A stretch of DNA of 29,271 nucleotides. It comes from UBA6987 sp045617825. GTDB taxonomy: Bacteria > Bacillota > Clostridia > Lachnospirales > Lachnospiraceae. The stretch lies in contig JAZLJI010000117.1 of assembly GCA_045617825.1 (NCBI GenBank), positions 1 through 29,271 of the forward strand, read 5' to 3'. Every line of letters starts with the position of its first letter. Positions within the stretch are counted from its first letter, which is position 1. The translations under genes were made by a program, and so were the position numbers. Shown piece after piece: positions 24,766 through 29,271 of this stretch. Below the pieces are notes generated by a model. The model saw only the letters and a list, made by a program, of their open reading frames with translations. It was not told the DNA's origin and made no database searches.

Positions 24766-25080
24766 TCATTGCGCATTATTTTCGAATTTCCGTATTTCCG
24801 GATTACAATCCCATCGGCAGGCTTCCATGATCTGCTGCGTCAGAAGGCCGCGCTTTTGCATCATTTCCAAAAAGTCTAATCGGCAGCAGGAGCAATATCA
24901 TGTCGAAATCGTTTGCGGACCATTTTCCCTCCGGGGTTCCGATTATTTCATAGCCGCCTGCGGCTGTCCTCTTCTCTGCAGGCCGAAGCACATTTTCCGC
25001 GTGCTGCAGCGGTGCTGCGAATCGCTTTTACTTACCGCGAAATCAGCCAGCGTTTCTCTGAATTTTTCGGGTGGCGGCAT
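24766..25080 (-). pseudogene. Gene relic split over three reading frames
   Basis: A strong AGGAGG lies 7 bases before an ATG at 25080. The frame reads MPPPEKFRETLADFAVSKSD, then becomes unlike protein and stops at 24943. A second frame from about 25015 continues with coding-like residues (AENVLRPAEKRTAAGGYEII, then GTPEGKWSANDFDMI). A third frame finishes with FLEMMQKRGLLTQQIMEACR and a tail ending FENNAQ at 24766. The best reading is one former protein of about 105 residues with two frameshifts. The family is not recognised. It follows the beta-propeller gene by 61 bases. The alternative is that only the 45-residue first frame is made. Confidence 0.5.
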
Positions 25081-25141
25081 AATGGTTCCTCCTGCTCCTG
25101 TTTCCCTTCGATAGCTTTTCCAACGTTTCTCCGATACTCCT

Positions 25142-25981
25142 TTAATCGAGCTTCATCGTTTTGATTCCGTCAAAATTCCTTGAAGCGTAGTACAAAATAC
25201 CGCCTTCCAGCTTTACCGGCCCGCTGAGCCGCAGCGGCTCACGGATCAGACGGACCGTTTCAAGGGTCTCCTTGTCCAGGACCGATATCTCCGATGCCGG
25301 ATGCGAGACCGTCACGATGCCGTGATCGGTGATCCCCGCGATGTAATACATATATTTGTGTACGTTTCGCCTGACCGCCAAAATATCGAGCGTATCAACG
25401 TCAAGGACGTATAATTTCATATCCTGCGACGCGGCGTACAGTTTATTTCCGTCCCTGCGGATGCTTTTGACGTTTTTCTTTGACACTTCGGCAGCTTTGA
25501 CGATCCGCATGGTTTCTTTGTCGATCTTCAGGATATGCCCGTCGACCGTTCCGCAATAAAGCATTCCTTCAAAGCAGTTGATTTCCCAGATGCTCGCGTC
25601 CGACGTCGGGTAGATCTCATAGCTGAAATCCTCGATCCGCACCTTTGCCATACCGCCGTTGCGGATGGCACAGTAGGCATGATCGCCTTCGGCAAAAAGA
25701 AAACAGATATCGGACGTGAGGTCGTTTCCGATTTTCACTGCGTTTTCCCGTTCGAAGGTCTCTTTGGAAAAAGAATGGAGCGTGCAGAAATCGGCGATGA
25801 CGATGTGTTTCCCGTTTTCCGCGAAAAACCTGGCCGCACCGGGTTTTTCAAATACTGTCCTTTGAAGTGCCACGGCACCCCCTGCGAGCTTGACTAAATC
25901 GTTTCCGGAAAGGCAGTTGATCTCTCCGTTTTGAATTCCGAAGCCCGACACGGTCCCGCCGAGCTCAATAAAATCGGTCAT
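25142..25981 (-). CDS. Beta-propeller (WD40/PQQ-like) protein
   Basis: A 279-residue cytoplasmic protein made of about six repeats of a four-strand pattern with short conserved turns (GIQNGEINCLSG, NCFEGMLYCGTVDGHILKID, RRDGNKLYAASQDMKLYVLD). This is typical of beta-propellers used for binding. No catalytic motif, signal peptide or membrane segment is visible. GGAGGTGG lies 3 bases before the ATG. The start overlaps the stop of a short upstream ORF (ATGA), so translation is probably coupled. The function is unknown; the presence of a beta-propeller beside a relic and other accessory genes suggests a mobile or immunity-type neighbourhood. Confidence 0.8.
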   Translation of the reverse strand: MTDFIELGGTVSGFGIQNGEINCLSGNDLVKLAGGAVALQRTVFEKPGAARFFAENGKHIVIADFCTLHSFSKETFERENAVKIGNDLTSDICFLFAEGDHAYCAIRNGGMAKVRIEDFSYEIYPTSDASIWEINCFEGMLYCGTVDGHILKIDKETMRIVKAAEVSKKNVKSIRRDGNKLYAASQDMKLYVLDVDTLDILAVRRNVHKYMYYIAGITDHGIVTVSHPASEISVLDKETLETVRLIREPLRLSGPVKLEGGILYYASRNFDGIKTMKLD

Positions 25982-26055
25982 TTTCCACCTCCGGCACGGT
26001 CATGCCTGCGCCGCCGAATCGCATTTCGGACACAGTCGCTGCCGCAATAAGTCAT
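25978..26055 (-). CDS. 25-residue ORF coupled to the propeller gene
   Basis: A short frame reading MTYCGSDC, an Arg-rich middle (IRRRRHDR) and a final GGGK. GGAGG lies 7 bases before the ATG, stronger than at many neighbours, and the TGA overlaps the propeller ATG. The MTYCGSDC start resembles the first zinc knuckle of small Cys-rich proteins, so it may be the remnant of a larger zinc protein or a translational leader. No similarity could be checked. Confidence 0.45.
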   Translation of the reverse strand: MTYCGSDCVRNAIRRRRHDRAGGGK

Positions 26056-26186
26056 GTTTTTTCCTCCGTAAAACGTGTGTGATCAGTTGTGGATAACCGG
26101 AGAGAGCCCCGAATATTACTGTTTTCTGCAAGTTTTTCTATGCTTGCGAATTTCGCCTTGGCCATTTTTCAACCGTTCTAAGGCGG

Positions 26187-26675
26187 TCAGCCGCTTATCG
26201 ATCCCCAGATTTTTTCGGAGTCAAGGGGGATGCCGTTGTCAAGAAAATCGAATAAAGCAGAATCGACAGTATCCCAAGCAAGTATTCCGTCTTTTGCCAG
26301 ATCATAATAGTCTATGAAGGTATCCATGCTTCCCCACAGGTCCCAATTGATCGGGCCTAAAGCCGCGGCATGTGAGACTAATGCAAGCATGGAAGAAACG
26401 ACTTCATCCTTCGTCATTTGTCCGGAATGGTAGGCCTTCTTTAAGAACTGCCGCAGCTTATCGAGAACGATCTCTTCATCGGGTAATTGATCCGATCGGT
26501 ATTCTCGAAGAACTGATATAATGCTGTTTACATTTTGTCTGCAATCAACAAGCTCCAGTGTGATATCGCTAAACGGAGGTCCTGACTCAAGAGCGGAATC
26601 CAGCCATTCGCCGTATTCACCGGGATAGCCGATCGCCAACAAACACTCATAGTAGAATGCATCTTCCCGCGTCAA
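26187..26675 (-). CDS. Unrecognised acidic 162-residue protein
   Basis: A helical, acidic cytoplasmic protein (for example LDKLRQFLKKAYHSGQMTKD and YYDLAKDGILAWDTVDSALF), no membrane segment, no catalytic motif seen. The start is TTG at 26675, because AGGAGGTGATC, a perfect anti-Shine-Dalgarno match, ends 3 bases before it; a frame extending to 26702 would place that site inside the gene. Size, acidity and isolation are like those of small immunity proteins, but that is only a resemblance. An extended -10 promoter lies at 26819-26824. Confidence 0.7.
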   Translation of the reverse strand: MTREDAFYYECLLAIGYPGEYGEWLDSALESGPPFSDITLELVDCRQNVNSIISVLREYRSDQLPDEEIVLDKLRQFLKKAYHSGQMTKDEVVSSMLALVSHAAALGPINWDLWGSMDTFIDYYDLAKDGILAWDTVDSALFDFLDNGIPLDSEKIWGSISG

Positions 26676-26751
26676 GCTGATCACCTCCTGATAATATTTC
26701 AAGACTTATTAAAGTATCGAAAACTGTCTTTATGCTCCTTGAGATAGGCAT
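26647..26751 (-). CDS. Possible 34-residue leader ORF
   Basis: ATG at 26751 with GAGGT 4 to 5 bases upstream reads MPISRSIKTVFDTLISLEIL and 14 more residues, and overlaps the start of the 162-residue gene in another frame. It may be a leader peptide that couples translation, or chance. Evidence is weak. Confidence 0.25.
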   Translation of the reverse strand: MPISRSIKTVFDTLISLEILSGGDQLDAGRCILL

Positions 26752-26818
26752 AATAACCTCATTTCGATCATTATCTTTTCAACCGATAAGTCCTGTTTCC
26801 GCCGGCTGCTTCAATCGT

Positions 26819-26828
26819 ATTATAGCAT
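26819..26828 (-). promoter_or_regulatory. Extended -10 promoter upstream of the 162-residue gene
   Basis: TGC-TATAAT with a perfect -10 at 26819-26824 on the minus strand. No good -35 is seen. The leader to the TTG at 26675 would be about 140 bases and includes the possible short ORF. Confidence 0.5.
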
Positions 26829-27126
26829 AAAACCAGGTTTAAATGTTGTATATTAGCTAACCCTTTGGATGAATTTTGCATAAAGCAGCAAGGCAGACAC
26901 AACTTTTCATGTCTGCCTTGTTACTGTTTTTACTGGATGATAAAGCCGCGTGGAATTATCCCCACTCTCCGGAAATCCGGTCCAAGCAGCGATTATTCCC
27001 TCCATTGAGGCGGGGAATAATACTGAAGGGCACACGGAAAATCAATAAAAATAGGGCGTTTTCCATGTTTTCCATGGTTTCCGATAGGAAACGGGGGTCA
27101 TATGGGGCTCAGAACGATTTATTGAG
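26829..27126. other. Non-coding stretch with hairpins
   Basis: No gene is supported. Three inverted repeats are seen. CAAGGCAGAC/GTCTGCCTTG (26889-26920) has a T-rich tail on the plus strand (TTACTGTTTTT) and a weaker one on the minus strand, and may end the AlbA_2 gene transcript. ATTATTCCC/GGGAATAAT (26992-27021) is a second perfect stem. GTTTCC-GATA-GGAAAC (27077-27092) is a third. Plus-strand frames across the region lack ribosome sites and run antisense into the AlbA_2 gene. Confidence 0.5.
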
Positions 27127-28071
27127 TCAGTGTTCTCTTTTGCATTTCTTTCGATATTCCTTTAGTTTCCAAAGGATATCTCCTTTGGCGGTAATAAGGG
27201 CAGGAATCATATCTGTCTTGTATTCTTGTTGTTCTGTATCAAACAGCGAAACTTGTATTTTGGTATCAACATCCAAAAATCCACTTTCATCAAACCCCAA
27301 GGTGATACAATCCTGGCTTAAAAAATCAAAGAGAAGAGTTTTTGTTTCTCTAGAATTTGCCGACAAATTATACGGATTATCTGCGATATTATTCTGCGGA
27401 TTGATCCTGTAAATACGTCTGTCAATACAAGCGATTTCGTTCTTGATTGTAATATAACCGTTGCAAAACAAAATCGGCTGCGCAGTGGGATTAATGAGCT
27501 CTACATCAACCATTCCATACGTGGGCTCTTTTATCAGTTCTTTTGGCATTTTTATCGGAGCAATCAATACCGAATCTGAAAATAGTTTAATGGAGGCGTG
27601 CAAATTACGTTTATACATCGCATCAATATCAGTTCGGTTGGCTTTGCGGTTGCAAGTGCCGGTTCTGATAAAAATATCACCTTGTTTTGCTTTACCACAA
27701 TCGGAGCGAATTACGTACGGAGGATTGTTGTTATCACCTGGTACTTTTACATAAAAGATTGTTTTTTTGTCAACTTCAAAGCTTCCGCATTGTATTTTAA
27801 GACGCGGCTCGATCTTTTCCGAAATGAGATTCTCCAGTATGGATGGATCAGGAATTTTGCTTGAATCAATATCGACTACAATGTGGTCTTTATCTGTAAC
27901 GCCAAAAATCAGATATTTATCGCCGACCGCTTCACCATTCGCAAATGCAGCAATATCCTTTATGAAGTCAGAATCCGCCCAAGATGAGTAAATCTTTTCT
28001 TTTAAATCAACATATTCCGATTCAAAACCTTCGGATAAGTATTTTCGAATCTCTTCTTCACCAGTTACCAT
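27127..28071 (-). CDS. AlbA_2/Schlafen-type DNA-binding domain protein
   Basis: A 314-residue protein whose N-terminal 150 residues match the AlbA_2 (Schlafen AlbA-like) pattern: E-x4-DLKEK, FIKDIAAFANGEAVGDKYLIFGV, the D-x-I-V-VDID turn, the IEPRL segment and GDIFIRTGT. The family binds nucleic acid and occurs in transcription factors and in phage-defence proteins, where it may act as a nuclease or sensor. The C-terminal 160 residues are beta-rich and unrecognised. GAGGTGAT lies 3 bases before the ATG. It follows the deoxyribosyltransferase-like gene by 75 bases on the same strand and shares its AT-rich composition, so the two may act together. Confidence 0.8.
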   Translation of the reverse strand: MVTGEEEIRKYLSEGFESEYVDLKEKIYSSWADSDFIKDIAAFANGEAVGDKYLIFGVTDKDHIVVDIDSSKIPDPSILENLISEKIEPRLKIQCGSFEVDKKTIFYVKVPGDNNNPPYVIRSDCGKAKQGDIFIRTGTCNRKANRTDIDAMYKRNLHASIKLFSDSVLIAPIKMPKELIKEPTYGMVDVELINPTAQPILFCNGYITIKNEIACIDRRIYRINPQNNIADNPYNLSANSRETKTLLFDFLSQDCITLGFDESGFLDVDTKIQVSLFDTEQQEYKTDMIPALITAKGDILWKLKEYRKKCKREH

Positions 28072-28146
28072 GGTATCACCTCATTTCAATCTTTCACACA
28101 GCGAGAGGCTGTATTCCAGTTTTGTGACGATTCGTTTATGTTATGA

Positions 28147-29109
28147 TCAATCTATCGTCGCTTTAATTCTGTTGCAAAGCTTGTCCGGAATATCGTCTTC
28201 GATTTGCCACATTATCGTATTTATCTGAGCAATATCAAAATGCAGTTTGGTATCTTGCTTGCAAAGCTGAATGACTGGCTTACCGAGTCCCATCGCATAA
28301 CCTTCTTCGAAATAAGCGCCGTTATTCTGATGTGTCAGATCAACGACTATAAATTTGCTATCACGAATGTGTTTCAGCAACTCTGGCGTAATGAAATTAT
28401 TATGCTGAACTTCATCAATAAAAACGGCATAGTAACCTGCCTGAAAGATGCCTGCACGAATTGCTTCGCGCAGCGGCTTGGTGTCATCACCAAATTTCAT
28501 TGCAACAAGAACATTTCGACCGTTTGAAGTGTTTTTCTGCAGTTCATCTACCCGTCTATAACCATCAGGTTGTAGTTGAATGGTTGCGTAATTATTGCCA
28601 GAAAGAATTGTGTAATTGATCAAATTGCTGTTTTGTAAATAATCGAGCATATATTTGACCTCGACTTCGCACTCTTTCTCGTCTCGAAAACGATCGTCCT
28701 TTATGTATGATATTCTTTCTTCGTCGCGTTTTCTATCAATGAACAGAAGCCCCAATGCTTGCTCAAATGATAATTCTATCGGCTGTCCGAGATGATGAAC
28801 ATGGTTCGAAATGTAAATCAAGATTTTGTCAATCCGTTCAGAAAATGTGTGGGGATACCAGTTCTCAACAATCTGCGGATCAATATGAACCGGACGGCCG
28901 TTAGTGTTATGTCCGTTTTCGAATTCATGGTTATATTTATCACATTGCTCTTTGGGCATAATTGTATGATAGCGGTATTCAACCTCGTTAACATGCAAGA
29001 ATGCGTTGTAAAACAGGTAAGATGCCAAATGATTTTCATTAAAACCATCTAATTGTTTGAAACTACTCAATTCATATCTCCCGCATACCGGGCAAGCATA
29101 AAAGTCCAA
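28147..29109 (-). CDS. Nucleoside 2-deoxyribosyltransferase-like protein with a zinc knuckle, probably 5'-truncated
   Basis: A 320-residue protein. The C-terminal part (about residues 198-320) has the nucleoside 2-deoxyribosyltransferase-like fold: NVLVAMKFGDD, DSKFIVVDLTHQNNGAYFEEGYAMGLGKPV, with Glu268/269 at the place of the catalytic Glu. Such domains also occur in prokaryotic defence effectors that attack nucleotides. The N-terminus has one Cys pair (CPVCG, residues 6-10) but not the second expected for a zinc ribbon. The start is TTG with no visible Shine-Dalgarno, and the frame stays open 17 codons further up to a TAG at 29161-29163. Loss of the 5' end is therefore likely. Downstream: AlbA_2 gene. 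Confidence 0.7.
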   Translation of the reverse strand: MDFYACPVCGRYELSSFKQLDGFNENHLASYLFYNAFLHVNEVEYRYHTIMPKEQCDKYNHEFENGHNTNGRPVHIDPQIVENWYPHTFSERIDKILIYISNHVHHLGQPIELSFEQALGLLFIDRKRDEERISYIKDDRFRDEKECEVEVKYMLDYLQNSNLINYTILSGNNYATIQLQPDGYRRVDELQKNTSNGRNVLVAMKFGDDTKPLREAIRAGIFQAGYYAVFIDEVQHNNFITPELLKHIRDSKFIVVDLTHQNNGAYFEEGYAMGLGKPVIQLCKQDTKLHFDIAQINTIMWQIEDDIPDKLCNRIKATID

Positions 29110-29149
29110 AGTGTTTAGCGGTGTATATGAATTATTTAGTGTCTGCTCG

Positions 29150-29271
29150 TTAAGAGGCCTCTACAAGCCAAGTGCATGACTTTGGTTCGTACTGTATAAG
29201 GCTTCTTGCTTCGTTAGCGGATACCAACGGATCAGTGTTACGCCCTGAGTTCGTCCTCATTAACGTCAAAC
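29150..29271 (-). CDS. Unidentified partial ORF, C-terminal 40 codons
   Basis: On the minus strand a frame enters from the right edge and ends at TAA (29150-29152). It reads, in part, SGRNTDPLVSANEARSLIQY and ends TWLVEAS. The tail is reminiscent of the variable C-termini of IS200/IS605 TnpB proteins, but no diagnostic motif lies inside the window. It ends 41 bases before the TTG of the next gene. A plus-strand frame is also open here, so the call is tentative. Confidence 0.3.
   Translation of the reverse strand, partial: LTLMRTNSGRNTDPLVSANEARSLIQYEPKSCTWLVEAS

Noticed and set aside
26876..27412. Plus-strand frame from 26876
   Set aside because: No ribosome site, crosses hairpins and runs antisense into the AlbA_2 gene.

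Overview
The window reads as chromosomal DNA of a GC-rich, strictly anaerobic gut-type Clostridia (Lachnospiraceae or Oscillospiraceae level; the species cannot be named). Supports are the SRP RNA-dnaX-ybaB-recR block, strong Shine-Dalgarno sites with TTG and GTG starts, an oxygen-sensitive glycyl radical enzyme with its activase, and several glycan-associated genes. No CRISPR array, tRNA or complete insertion sequence was seen.

Left part (1 to 8.15 kb, almost all minus strand). The first 200 bases look like the promoter and leader of an rRNA operon that runs out of the left edge. A minus-strand housekeeping operon then runs from the SRP RNA and its consensus promoter (about 8.15 kb) through dnaX, ybaB, recR, a long repeat-rich TPR/coiled-coil protein, an aspartate kinase and a zinc-ribbon protein, ending at a perfect GC-rich terminator (277-306).

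Middle (8.2 to 18.8 kb). A cytoplasmic serine beta-lactamase-like hydrolase is followed by a divergent LysR regulator/MATE efflux pair whose promoters overlap on the same 36 bases. Then comes a minus-strand glycan-related cluster: a polytopic GT-C-like membrane protein, an Asp-box (sialidase-fold) protein, and two tandem DUF4838 (glycoside-hydrolase-like) paralogues, about nine in ten residues identical, each with its own promoter and terminator.

Right-middle (18.8 to 23.7 kb, plus strand). A secreted, membrane-anchored beta-module surface protein precedes a two-gene glycyl radical enzyme/activase operon. The enzyme has a Cys-X-Glu active-site loop (GCYEP) and an unusual glycyl-radical loop (RVCGW), so its substrate cannot be assigned from the sequence.

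Right end (23.9 to 29.27 kb, minus strand, becoming clearly AT-rich after about 26.1 kb). This part looks accessory: a secreted protein of unknown function, a three-frame gene relic, a beta-propeller protein translationally coupled to a 25-residue peptide, an unrecognised 162-residue protein, and a possible defence pair (a nucleoside 2-deoxyribosyltransferase-like protein followed by an AlbA_2/Schlafen-type protein). The first gene of that pair seems to have lost its 5' end, next to an unidentified partial ORF at the right edge.
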